The notes beneath the pieces were generated by a model that had not been told where the DNA came from, searched no databases, and worked only from the letters and a program-made list of their open reading frames with translations. Made by a program: the position numbers and the translations under genes. This document shows positions 1 to 7,909 of a stretch of 64,000 bases of DNA, in pieces. Origin of the DNA: Pedobacter panaciterrae (GTDB lineage Bacteria; Bacteroidota; Bacteroidia; Sphingobacteriales; Sphingobacteriaceae); contig NZ_JABMKW010000018.1 in the NCBI RefSeq assembly GCF_013204795.1, forward strand, positions 62,001 to 126,000. The letters are read 5' to 3'. Position 1 is the first letter of the stretch; every line of letters begins with the position of its first letter.

Positions 1-186
1 GATGAATTCTTTGACCGCTTTAATTACGAGAACTACGGCGGAAGCCCGGTTCTTGGTGTAAATGCTCCGGTTGTTATAGGACATGGAATTTCTAGTCCTA
101 CGGCAGTAAAAAATATGATATTACAGTCCAGAGACATGATTACTACAGGCTTGGTAGGCAAGATACAAGCCGCTTTTAATAATTAA
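1..186 (+). CDS. plsX: Phosphate acyltransferase PlsX, C-terminal fragment
   Basis: Only the last 61 codons are in the window, open from base 1 in frame 1 to TAA. The readable end contains GGSPVLGVN and VVIGHGISSP, typical of the PlsX C-terminus, where a glycine-rich loop precedes a conserved G-H-G. PlsX makes acyl-phosphate from acyl-ACP for membrane phospholipid synthesis. The gene sits 9 bp upstream of fabH, the classical plsX-fabH order of fatty acid/phospholipid clusters, which supports the call. Only the N-terminal truncation by the window edge is unusual. Confidence 0.85.
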   Translation, partial: DEFFDRFNYENYGGSPVLGVNAPVVIGHGISSPTAVKNMILQSRDMITTGLVGKIQAAFNN

Positions 187-195
187 TATCAAGAA

Positions 196-1185
196 ATGAG
201 TAAAATTCATGCTGCGATTACGGCTGTTAATGGCTACGTTCCCGAATACGTGCTTACAAACAAAGAGCTAGAATCGATTGTAGACACTACGGATGAATGG
301 ATCACGTCCAGAACAGGCATAAAAGAGCGCAGAATACTAAAAGGTGAAGGTTTAGGCACTTCAGATATGGCAGTTCATGCTGTTAATGGCTTACTTAAAA
401 AACGTGGAATCACTGCTGAAGAGATCGAACTGATCATCTTCTGTACGACTACACCTGATTTACCTTTCCCTGCGTCTGCTAATATACTGGCAGACAAAAT
501 TGGAGCAAAAAATGCATGGGGTTACGACCTTCAGGCAGCTTGCTCTGGTTTCATTTATGGTGTTTCAACCGGAGCTCAGTTTATTGAATCGGGTAAACAC
601 AAAAAGGTTTTAGTAGTTGGAGGCGATAAGATGTCGTCCATCATTAACTACCAGGACCGTACTACCTGCATTATTTTTGGCGATGGTTGTGGCGCCGTAC
701 TTTTAGAACCAAACGAAGAAGGATTCGGAGTAATGGACTCTATCCTTAGGAGCGATGGTTCAGGCAGACAATTTTTGCACCAGAAAGCTGGTGGTTCTGC
801 AAGACCGGCATCCCATGAAACAGTTGATAACCATGAACATGCCGTTTATCAGGAGGGGCAGGCTGTTTTCAAATTTGCCGTAACCAATATGGCGGATGTT
901 GCAGCTGAAATTATGGATCGCAATAATCTTACTTCTGAAGATGTAACCTGGTTAGTACCTCATCAGGCCAATAAACGAATTATTGATGCCACAGCTTCAA
1001 GAATGGGAGTTGGTTCTGAAAAGGTGATGATCAACATTCAGCGCTATGGTAATACTACTAACGGCACCATCCCCCTATGTTTATGGGAATGGGAAAGTCA
1101 GTTGAAGAAAGGCGACAACATTATACTTGCAGCCTTTGGCGGTGGTTTTACATGGGGTTCGGTTTACTTAAAATGGGCGTATTAA
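196..1185 (+). CDS. fabH: 3-oxoacyl-ACP synthase III (FabH)
   Basis: Condenses acetyl-CoA (or a branched starter) with malonyl-ACP to begin fatty acid synthesis in the cytoplasm. At 329 residues it has normal FabH length. The Cys-His-Asn triad is visible: Cys116 in AACSGF, His256 in PHQAN and Asn286 in YGNTTNGT. The C-terminal GGGFTWGS motif is also typical. The start ATG follows plsX by 9 bp, so the two are probably co-transcribed. Biotin carboxylase genes follow, grouping starter condensation with malonyl-CoA supply. Starter preference for branched acyl-CoA is likely in this phylum, but the sequence alone does not show it. Confidence 0.96.
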   Translation: MSKIHAAITAVNGYVPEYVLTNKELESIVDTTDEWITSRTGIKERRILKGEGLGTSDMAVHAVNGLLKKRGITAEEIELIIFCTTTPDLPFPASANILADKIGAKNAWGYDLQAACSGFIYGVSTGAQFIESGKHKKVLVVGGDKMSSIINYQDRTTCIIFGDGCGAVLLEPNEEGFGVMDSILRSDGSGRQFLHQKAGGSARPASHETVDNHEHAVYQEGQAVFKFAVTNMADVAAEIMDRNNLTSEDVTWLVPHQANKRIIDATASRMGVGSEKVMINIQRYGNTTNGTIPLCLWEWESQLKKGDNIILAAFGGGFTWGSVYLKWAY

Positions 1186-1337
1186 ATTTTTAATCAGAAT
1201 ACAACTTAAAGACTTTTAAGTCGTTATGAGATGCATTTATAGATTTTTTGAATGCAAACTCATGATGATTTTATCATAATTAATCATAACTTAGTTAATT
1301 CTAAAAACACATTGTTTTCTTAAAATAACACCAAAAA

Positions 1338-1814
1338 ATGGATATCAAACAAATTCAGGAACTTATTAAATTTGTTTCTCGTTCGGGCGTAAATGAAGTC
1401 GCTATTGAGCAAAAAGACTTCAAGATAACTATTAAAACAAATCAGACCCCAACAGTTGTTCATGCTACTGTTCCAGCTCCTGTTGTTACGTCTGCAATCC
1501 CTGCAGCCGCAGCGCCACAACCGGTGTCAGCTACAGAAACTAAAGCAGCTCCTGCAGCTGAGGACACTTCAAAATACATTACCATTAAATCTCCAATGAT
1601 AGGAACATTTTATCGCTCAGCGGGTCCTGATAAGCCACTATTTGTAAACGTTGGTGACGAGGTTTCTACTGGTAAAGTAATCTGCATTATTGAAGCAATG
1701 AAATTGTTCAATGAAATAGAAAGTGAAGTTTCTGGAAGAATCGTAAAAGTACTTGTTGATAATGCATCACCAGTAGAATATGATCAGCCATTGTTTTTAG
1801 TAGAACCAATTTAA
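1338..1814 (+). CDS. accB: Biotin carboxyl carrier protein of acetyl-CoA carboxylase
   Basis: Carries biotin between the carboxylase and carboxyltransferase half-reactions that make malonyl-CoA. The 158 residues show the standard layout: a short N-terminal helical region, an Ala/Pro/Thr-rich flexible linker at about residues 40-80, then the biotinyl domain. The biotinylated lysine is Lys122 in EAMKL. The domain ends with PVEYDQPLFLVEPI, a normal AccB ending. It lies between fabH and accC. The 152-bp leader upstream is AT-rich with several short inverted repeats and no clear promoter. Confidence 0.96.
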   Translation: MDIKQIQELIKFVSRSGVNEVAIEQKDFKITIKTNQTPTVVHATVPAPVVTSAIPAAAAPQPVSATETKAAPAAEDTSKYITIKSPMIGTFYRSAGPDKPLFVNVGDEVSTGKVICIIEAMKLFNEIESEVSGRIVKVLVDNASPVEYDQPLFLVEPI

Positions 1815-1816
1815 TC

Positions 1817-1929
1817 CGTCAGGCTGAATTTCGGTATCTCCATATTCAAAATAGATCCTGAAATAAACTGCGTAGCATTCTTGAAGACAAAAAATCAATA
1901 AATACTACTCCTGAAATTTCAGGATGACG
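1817..1929. repeat. Degenerate CGTCA...TGACG inverted repeat element
   Basis: Most of the accB-accC gap is an imperfect inverted repeat. The left arm begins CGTCAGGCTGAATTTCGG (1817-1834) and the right arm ends CTGAAATTTCAGGATGACG (1911-1929). The arms are related but mismatched. Inside the right arm, 1909-1924 is a perfect 16-bp palindrome (TCCTGAAATTTCAGGA). The CGTCA/TGACG ends match the outer ends of the repeat near 62.8 kb. I read it as an old copy of a dispersed intergenic repeat family; the family assignment is inference. Confidence 0.5.
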
Positions 1930-1943
1930 AAAAGGAAAAATAT

Positions 1944-3284
1944 ATGTTTAAGAAAATATTAATTGCCAACAGGGGCGAAATCGCATTGCGAATTATTCGC
2001 ACCTGTAAAGAAATGGGCATTAAAACGGTAGCTGTTTACTCTACTGCTGACAGGGAAAGCTTACATGTACGCTTTGCTGATGAAGCTGTTTGTATAGGGC
2101 CGCCACCAAGTAAAGATTCTTACCTGAGTATTCCTAACATTATATCTGCTGCTGAATTAACAAATGCAGATGCAATTCACCCAGGTTACGGATTTCTATC
2201 TGAGAATGCTAAATTCTCTTCCGTTTGCCGTGATTACGGTATTAAATTTATTGGAGCAACACCTGAACAAATCAACTCTATGGGCGACAAAGCGTCGGCT
2301 AAAGAGACCATGAAAAAAGCAGGCGTTCCTACTATTCCCGGATCTGAAGGTTTACTTGAAAGTGTTAAAGAAGGTATAAAAATTGCCAACGGCATGGGTT
2401 ATCCGGTTATCCTGAAAGCAACTGCCGGTGGTGGTGGTCGTGGAATGCGCGTGGTATGGAAAGATGAAGAGTTCGAAAATGCATGGGATAGCGCCAGACA
2501 AGAATCGGGTGCTGCTTTTGGAAACGATGGATTATATTTAGAAAAATACATCGAAGACCCACGTCATATCGAGATCCAGATCATTGGTGATCAGTATGGC
2601 AAAGCTTGCCATTTATCTGAACGCGATTGTTCAATACAACGTCGTCACCAGAAACTTGTTGAAGAAGCCCCATCTCCTTTCATGACTCCTGAGTTAAGAG
2701 AGAAAATGGGCGAAGCTGCTATCAAAGGGGCAATCGCTGTTCAATACGAAGGTGCCGGTACAATTGAATTCCTGGTTGACAAACACCGCAACTTCTATTT
2801 TATGGAGATGAATACCCGTATTCAGGTTGAGCATCCGGTAACTGAAGAAGTAATCAACTACGATTTGATCAAAGAACAAATTAAAGTGGCTTCAGGTGTT
2901 CCTATTTCTGGCAAAAACTATATGCCTGATATGCACGCAATTGAATGCAGGATTAATGCGGAAGATCCTTTTAACAACTTCAGACCTTGTCCAGGTAAAA
3001 TAACCAACTTCCACTCTCCCGGTGGTCATGGTGTAAGGGTTGATACGCATGTTTATGCTGGTTATCAAATTCCTTCTAACTACGACTCTATGATTGCTAA
3101 ATTAATTTGTGTTGCACAAACACGCGAGGAAGCAATTAGTACGATGGAGCGTGCATTAAGTGAGTTTGTAATTGAAGGTGTAAAAACTACGATACCTTTT
3201 CACTTAAAATTGATGAAAGATCCTAACTTTAGAGCTGGTAATTTTACCACGAAGTTTATGGAAACCTTCGAATTTTCAGAATAG
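1944..3284 (+). CDS. accC: Acetyl-CoA carboxylase, biotin carboxylase subunit
   Basis: ATP-dependent carboxylation of biotin on AccB using bicarbonate, the first half of the acetyl-CoA carboxylase reaction. The 446-residue length is normal. The N-terminal ILIANRGEIALRIIR motif, the glycine-rich ATP loop KATAGGGGRGMR, the FMEMNTRIQVEHPVTE active-site stretch and ECRINAEDP are all present. It follows accB, and a strong terminator lies just after the stop, closing the plsX-fabH-accB-accC unit. No missing residues were noticed. Confidence 0.97.
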   Translation: MFKKILIANRGEIALRIIRTCKEMGIKTVAVYSTADRESLHVRFADEAVCIGPPPSKDSYLSIPNIISAAELTNADAIHPGYGFLSENAKFSSVCRDYGIKFIGATPEQINSMGDKASAKETMKKAGVPTIPGSEGLLESVKEGIKIANGMGYPVILKATAGGGGRGMRVVWKDEEFENAWDSARQESGAAFGNDGLYLEKYIEDPRHIEIQIIGDQYGKACHLSERDCSIQRRHQKLVEEAPSPFMTPELREKMGEAAIKGAIAVQYEGAGTIEFLVDKHRNFYFMEMNTRIQVEHPVTEEVINYDLIKEQIKVASGVPISGKNYMPDMHAIECRINAEDPFNNFRPCPGKITNFHSPGGHGVRVDTHVYAGYQIPSNYDSMIAKLICVAQTREEAISTMERALSEFVIEGVKTTIPFHLKLMKDPNFRAGNFTTKFMETFEFSE

Positions 3285-3312
3285 AAAAAACTATTTATAA
3301 GATTTAAAACGT

Positions 3313-3352
3313 AAATACCATTCTGAATAAAATAGAATGGTATTTTTGTTTT
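3313..3352 (+). terminator. Rho-independent terminator after accC
   Basis: A perfect 11-bp stem (AATACCATTCT at 3314-3324 with AGAATGGTATT at 3334-3344) encloses a 9-nt loop and runs into a T-rich tract. It lies 29 bp after the accC stop. The T-tract end also spells TATTTTTG (3341-3348), a perfect TAnnTTTG -7 match 17 bp before the tatC ATG, but without a TTTG box 19 bp upstream. A promoter overlapping the terminator is possible and unproven. Confidence 0.88.
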
Positions 3353-3365
3353 ACAAATAACGTAC

Positions 3366-4250
3366 ATGAGTGATACTAAAAAAAGGGACCTTATTGGTGC
3401 TATAAAAGAAAAAGGGAAAACATTAGAAGCGGAAATGTCTTTCTTTGACCACATTGACGTACTTAGAAAGCATTTATTGCGCGCATTAGCCATTGTTCTG
3501 GTACTTACCATTGGGGCATTTTACTATACTGATTTTATTTTCAACACGATCATTATGGGCCCAAAAAACCCCAGCTTTTGGACCTATCGTATGATGTGTA
3601 AGCTGGTAGAGCGCTTTCCTTCTATAGGTCCGGAGTTCTGTATTACAAAAATTGATGCAAAAATCATCAATACAGAGATGGCCGGACAGTTCACACTCCA
3701 GCTGAATTCATGTGTAATGGTAGGTATCATATTGGGTATCCCCTATCTCCTGTTTGAACTTTGGTTATTTGTAAAACCAGCACTGCACGAGAACGAAAGA
3801 AAATCTGCAAGTGGCTTTGTAGCTTTTGCTTCATTCCTGTTTTTCTTAGGTATACTATTTGGGTATTACATCATCTGCCCTTTATCCATCAACTTCCTAA
3901 CTAATTTTACAGTAAGTCCTGAGATTCAAAATACCTTTACAATTGACTCTTATCTTTCGTCAGTAATGACCTTAACGCTTGGTTCCGGAGTAATTTTCCA
4001 GTTACCGGTCATCATCTATATCTTATCAAAATTAGGTATAATGACTCCGGCATTTATGCGGGCAAGCAGAAGATACTCAACTGTTCTTATTTTAATAATA
4101 GCAGCTGTAGTTACACCAACTGCCGATCCATACACAATGCTAATTGTAGCACTGCCATTATTCTTGCTTTATGAATTGAGTATCTTTATATCTGCAAATA
4201 TAGAGAAGAAAAGAAATAAAGATATTTATGGTGTGGCCAAGGTAAAATAG
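3366..4250 (+). CDS. tatC: Sec-independent protein translocase TatC
   Basis: Multi-spanning inner-membrane receptor of the twin-arginine translocase, which binds RR signal peptides and recruits TatA. The protein has 294 residues. After a short cytoplasmic N-terminus with the FFDHIDVLRKHLLRA motif, hydrophobic segments consistent with six membrane helices follow. The conserved cytoplasmic loop reads FELWLFVKPALHENERK. A longer first periplasmic loop (about residues 60-105) looks typical of Bacteroidota. The TatA-family partners are not adjacent; two lie at 27.8-28.4 kb on the other strand. Confidence 0.95.
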   Translation: MSDTKKRDLIGAIKEKGKTLEAEMSFFDHIDVLRKHLLRALAIVLVLTIGAFYYTDFIFNTIIMGPKNPSFWTYRMMCKLVERFPSIGPEFCITKIDAKIINTEMAGQFTLQLNSCVMVGIILGIPYLLFELWLFVKPALHENERKSASGFVAFASFLFFLGILFGYYIICPLSINFLTNFTVSPEIQNTFTIDSYLSSVMTLTLGSGVIFQLPVIIYILSKLGIMTPAFMRASRRYSTVLILIIAAVVTPTADPYTMLIVALPLFLLYELSIFISANIEKKRNKDIYGVAKVK

Positions 4251-4288
4251 GCTTAATACAATATTTAATTAAATAACAAAGTTTTAAA

Positions 4289-4729
4289 ATGTCAATAGAT
4301 AAAAAAATGAAAATTGCAATAGGCGCAGATCACGCAGGTTTTGAATATAAAGAGCTATTAAAATCCTACCTAACTGATTATGAAGTTAAAGACTTTGGAA
4401 CTTATTCAAGCCAATCTGTTGATTACCCTGATTTTGCACACCCTGTAGCATCAGCAGTCGAAAGTGGCGAGTATACCTTTGGCATTTTAGTATGCGGAAG
4501 CGCAAATGGTGTGGCAATTACTGCAAACAAGCATCAGCAAATAAGAGCAGCGATTTGCTGGCTCAATGAACTTGCCGCTCTTGCAAGACAACACAACAAT
4601 GCAAATGTTTTGTGCATTCCTGCCAGATTTGTTTCAGAAGATCTTGCAAAGGAAATGGCAACAACCTTCATCAATACACCTTTTGAAGGCGGCAGGCATG
4701 GTGTAAGGGTTGGAAAAATGTCCTGCTAA
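4289..4729 (+). CDS. rpiB: Ribose 5-phosphate isomerase B
   Basis: Interconverts ribose 5-phosphate and ribulose 5-phosphate in the pentose phosphate pathway. The 146-residue protein starts with the RpiB hallmark KIAIGADHAGFEYK and has the catalytic cysteine at about residue 69 in CGSANG. GRHGVRVGKM near the end belongs to the phosphate-binding region. An internal ATG at 4307 would give the more usual MKIAIG start, so the true start may be six codons downstream. It follows tatC by 38 bp and precedes a peptidase gene by 46 bp. Confidence 0.94.
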   Translation: MSIDKKMKIAIGADHAGFEYKELLKSYLTDYEVKDFGTYSSQSVDYPDFAHPVASAVESGEYTFGILVCGSANGVAITANKHQQIRAAICWLNELAALARQHNNANVLCIPARFVSEDLAKEMATTFINTPFEGGRHGVRVGKMSC

Positions 4730-4775
4730 AAACCAATCGAAATAAAGAGAACCTAAGAAATTTAATCCGGCCGAG

Positions 4776-6374
4776 ATGAAAAAGCAGCTTTTATATTCAA
4801 GTTTTTTATTACTTATTGGCTGTACTGCAGTGGCACAAAATAAAGATGCCATAAAATTCAGTCAGACCATCAATAAAGATAATGCTTCCAAACATCTGTC
4901 AATATTGGCATCCGATGAATACGAAGGTAGAGAAACTGGGAAAAAAGGTGGTTGGATGGCGGCCGAATACATTAAAAACCACTTTAAAACCATTGGTTTA
5001 AAAGGTCCTGTATCCGGAGATTACTTTCAGCCAGTTGACATAGTTTCGTTTGGTCTTTCACAAATAGTAACAGTAGATGGTCAACCGGCCGAACCTTTAA
5101 CTGATTTTTTCATTATGCCCAAAACCGTTTCGACCAAAGGTTTTGCTTTTAATGCCAACAGCATATTATTTGCCGGCTATGGGCTAACAAAAGATGATTA
5201 CAACGATTATGCTGGCCAAACAGTAGCCGGAAAGGTAGTAATGATCTTTAAATCAGGAGAACCCGGATCTCCCGCCCCTACTGCATCTATAAGAAATTCC
5301 AGCGCTTTAAATGCCAAACTTAAATATCTGACAGCGCAAAAGGCACAGGCAGTTCTGCTTATTGACCCTATTGTTGATAATATGCCTGACAATTTAAAAG
5401 GCTATCTGCAATCGGAAGAAATGGCATTAAAGAATAAGGAAACGATGGACCGTCAGGATGTTCCTCAAACTATGCCCGTTATCACAATAGGGACTTCACT
5501 TGCAAATAAAATTCTTGCCGGAGCCAGCACAAACATCGACGTACTTAAAAAGAAAATAACTGACAGTGGAAAACCTTCTCCACAAGAGATTAAAATAAGC
5601 GTGTGCGCAAGCGCAAGCAAGGTCGAGAAAAAAGTTAAATCTGAGAATGTTTTAGGTTTTTTGCCGGGTTCAGATCCCAAACTAAAGCGCGAAGTATTGA
5701 TAATCACAGCCCACTACGATCACATTGGTATTACACCTGATGCCAAAGGCGATGATAAAATCAACAACGGTGCAGATGATGATGGATCTGGTACAACGGG
5801 TGTGTTGTTAATCGCCGAAGCATTTGCTAAAGCAAAGAAAGCAGGCAAAGGCCCTAAAAGAAGTATTTTATTTATGACTGTTACAGGTGAAGAAAAGGGA
5901 TTACTTGGATCTGAATGGTACTCAGAAAATCCTGTCTTTCCTTTAGAAAACACCATTACAAACTTAAACATCGATATGATTGGCCGTGGCGACAAGGCAC
6001 ACGAAAGTGATAACAACTTCGTTTACATCATTGGTTCAGACATGCTAAGCTCAGATTTGGACAGAATTGGTAAAAAAGCCAACAAAACTTATGTGAATAT
6101 CAATCTCGATGAAAAATATAATAACCGCACAGACCCTAATCAGTTCTATTATCGTTCTGATCATTATAATTTTGCCAAACATGGCATTCCGGTAATTTTC
6201 TATTTTAATGGTGTACATGATGATTACCACATGCCCGGAGATGAGGTAAGCAAGATAGATTTTCCTATGCTTGCCAAAAGAGCCAAATTGGTTTACTTTA
6301 CAGCCTGGGAACTAGCCAATGGATTAAAGCGCCCGGTGGTTAATAAAAATGACGACGGCACGCCAAAGATGTAA
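4776..6374 (+). CDS. Secreted M28-family zinc aminopeptidase with PA-like insert
   Basis: Predicted exported metallopeptidase acting on peptide N-termini. The first 20 residues are a signal peptide; LIGC resembles a lipobox, but a signal peptidase I site after AVA is equally possible. The M28 zinc ligands are visible in order: HYDHIG (His313), NNGADDDGSG, TGEEKGLLGS, NIDMIGR and a late SDHYNFAKHGIP. Between the N-terminal and catalytic parts lies a PA-like segment (about residues 110-260), as in many bacterial M28 enzymes. At 532 residues it fits the family. The substrate is unknown. Confidence 0.9.
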   Translation: MKKQLLYSSFLLLIGCTAVAQNKDAIKFSQTINKDNASKHLSILASDEYEGRETGKKGGWMAAEYIKNHFKTIGLKGPVSGDYFQPVDIVSFGLSQIVTVDGQPAEPLTDFFIMPKTVSTKGFAFNANSILFAGYGLTKDDYNDYAGQTVAGKVVMIFKSGEPGSPAPTASIRNSSALNAKLKYLTAQKAQAVLLIDPIVDNMPDNLKGYLQSEEMALKNKETMDRQDVPQTMPVITIGTSLANKILAGASTNIDVLKKKITDSGKPSPQEIKISVCASASKVEKKVKSENVLGFLPGSDPKLKREVLIITAHYDHIGITPDAKGDDKINNGADDDGSGTTGVLLIAEAFAKAKKAGKGPKRSILFMTVTGEEKGLLGSEWYSENPVFPLENTITNLNIDMIGRGDKAHESDNNFVYIIGSDMLSSDLDRIGKKANKTYVNINLDEKYNNRTDPNQFYYRSDHYNFAKHGIPVIFYFNGVHDDYHMPGDEVSKIDFPMLAKRAKLVYFTAWELANGLKRPVVNKNDDGTPKM

Positions 6375-6417
6375 TAGTCAAATTACTTTTTTTCATGAAT
6401 ACTTGCATAGTTTTATC

Positions 6418-6425
6418 TAAGTTTG
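6418..6425 (+). promoter_or_regulatory. Candidate -7 box upstream of lutB
   Basis: TAAGTTTG is a perfect match to the Bacteroidota TAnnTTTG -7 element, about 100 bp before the lutB ATG. The 14-mer TTTATCTAAGTTTG ending here recurs exactly at 40097-40110 before another gene start. No TTTG lies at the usual 19-bp distance upstream; a TTGCATA motif sits closer in at both sites. Confidence 0.5.
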
Positions 6426-6518
6426 AAACTAACAAGATTCAAAACCAGGGGAAATGGTTTAAAGCCTTAAAAAGCTATATCTGAGAATTGAATAGGTAAA
6501 TAAAAACAGGTGAAAACG

Positions 6519-7907
6519 ATGGATATATCAGAGGAATTTTTGGAGAAGGCAGATGAGAAGGCCTTCGATTTAGGACATCGCAACACTATCAATCATAACA
6601 TAGGCAAATATAATCTTGCTGTTGAACGCGGATTATCCAAGTTTGAAAATTTAGAGAACTCCAAAAGAAAAGCACACGTTATTAAGTGGCGCGTTATGGA
6701 GAACCTGGATAAGTTTTTACCAGAGTTCGAATCCAATTTCCAACGTAGAGGCGGTAAAGTAATTTGGGCAAACGACACCAATGAAGCCCAAAAAGAAATT
6801 CTGAATATCATTAAAAAGAATGGTGGAAAGACAGTAATTAAGTCGAAATCCATGACTACAGAAGAGATTCATTTAAATGATTTTCTTGAAAAAAATGATA
6901 TTGAATCCCTAGAAAGTGATCTGGGCGAATATATAGTACAACTACTGGGGCAACCCCCATATCATATTGTGACGCCTGCAATGCATTTAAGCAAAGAGGA
7001 TATTGCTAAATTATTTCATGAAAAATTTGGTACCCCTCTCGATTATACCCCTCAGCAGCTTACCCAAAAGGCTCGTGAGCTTTTAAGAGATAAATACCTG
7101 AAAGCGGATATTGGGATTAGCGGGGGAAATTTTCTAATAGCCGACACAGGAAGCATTGCTTTAACTGAAAATGAGGGTAATGCAAGGCTGTGTACAACTT
7201 TCCCTAAAATACACATTGCTATTGTGGGTATCGAGAAGATCATTCCTTCTATGGCAGATCTTGATCTTTTCTGGCCGCTTTTGGCTAGTCATGGTACGGG
7301 ACAAAACCTAACCGTTTACAATACGATTCTAAGCGGTCCCAGAAGAGGTGAAGAAACTGATGGTCCGGAAGAAATGTACGTAATCTTACTTGATAACGGA
7401 CGGACCAATTTACTTGCTCAAAAAGAACAGCGTCAGGGCTTATACTGCATTCGTTGCGGTGCTTGTCTCAACGCTTGCCCTGTTTATAAAAATATTGGCG
7501 GACATACTTATAATACTACTTACAGTGGCCCTATTGGCTCTATTATTACCCCGCATCTTAAAGGCATGAAAGATTTCAAGCATTTAAGCTACGCATCAAG
7601 CCTGTGCGGAAAATGCTCAGAAGTTTGTCCGGTTAAAATAGACATTCATAAAATGTTGTTGCTGAACAGACGAGACGCTGCTGCTAACCACGACAATAGT
7701 AAGGCCGAGGAAGTAGGCTGGAAAATCTGGAACGTAGGCATGTTAAAAAGATCAAGAATGGATTTCCTGAGTGGAAAAATCAAGAACTTCTTCCTTAAAA
7801 ATCTATTTAGAAAAATATGGGGTAAATACCGTTCCATGCCGGTAATATCACCAAAGTCTTTTGCCAAGCAATGGGAAGAAAAAAATAAGGAATCTAAAAA
7901 CCTATAA
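6519..7907 (+). CDS. lutB: LutB-type lactate utilisation iron-sulfur protein
   Basis: Belongs to the LutB/YkgF family, the electron-transfer subunit of the LutABC L-lactate dehydrogenase. The long N-terminal LUD domain (about residues 60-290) is followed by two 4Fe-4S motifs, CIRCGACLNACP (from about residue 310) and CGKCSEVCP (from about 363), and a DUF3390-like tail ending near SPKSFAKQWEE. A GTG codon nine bases earlier (6510) could extend it by three residues; I prefer the ATG. lutA and lutC are not adjacent, which is unusual. The next gene starts 2 bp after the stop, so they share a transcript. Confidence 0.88.
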   Translation: MDISEEFLEKADEKAFDLGHRNTINHNIGKYNLAVERGLSKFENLENSKRKAHVIKWRVMENLDKFLPEFESNFQRRGGKVIWANDTNEAQKEILNIIKKNGGKTVIKSKSMTTEEIHLNDFLEKNDIESLESDLGEYIVQLLGQPPYHIVTPAMHLSKEDIAKLFHEKFGTPLDYTPQQLTQKARELLRDKYLKADIGISGGNFLIADTGSIALTENEGNARLCTTFPKIHIAIVGIEKIIPSMADLDLFWPLLASHGTGQNLTVYNTILSGPRRGEETDGPEEMYVILLDNGRTNLLAQKEQRQGLYCIRCGACLNACPVYKNIGGHTYNTTYSGPIGSIITPHLKGMKDFKHLSYASSLCGKCSEVCPVKIDIHKMLLLNRRDAAANHDNSKAEEVGWKIWNVGMLKRSRMDFLSGKIKNFFLKNLFRKIWGKYRSMPVISPKSFAKQWEEKNKESKNL

Positions 7908-7909
7908 GC

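Noticed and set aside
1211..1222. GACTTTTAAGTC palindrome and other inverted repeats between fabH and accB
   Set aside because: Short, AT-rich, without a T tract; not enough to call a terminator or operator.
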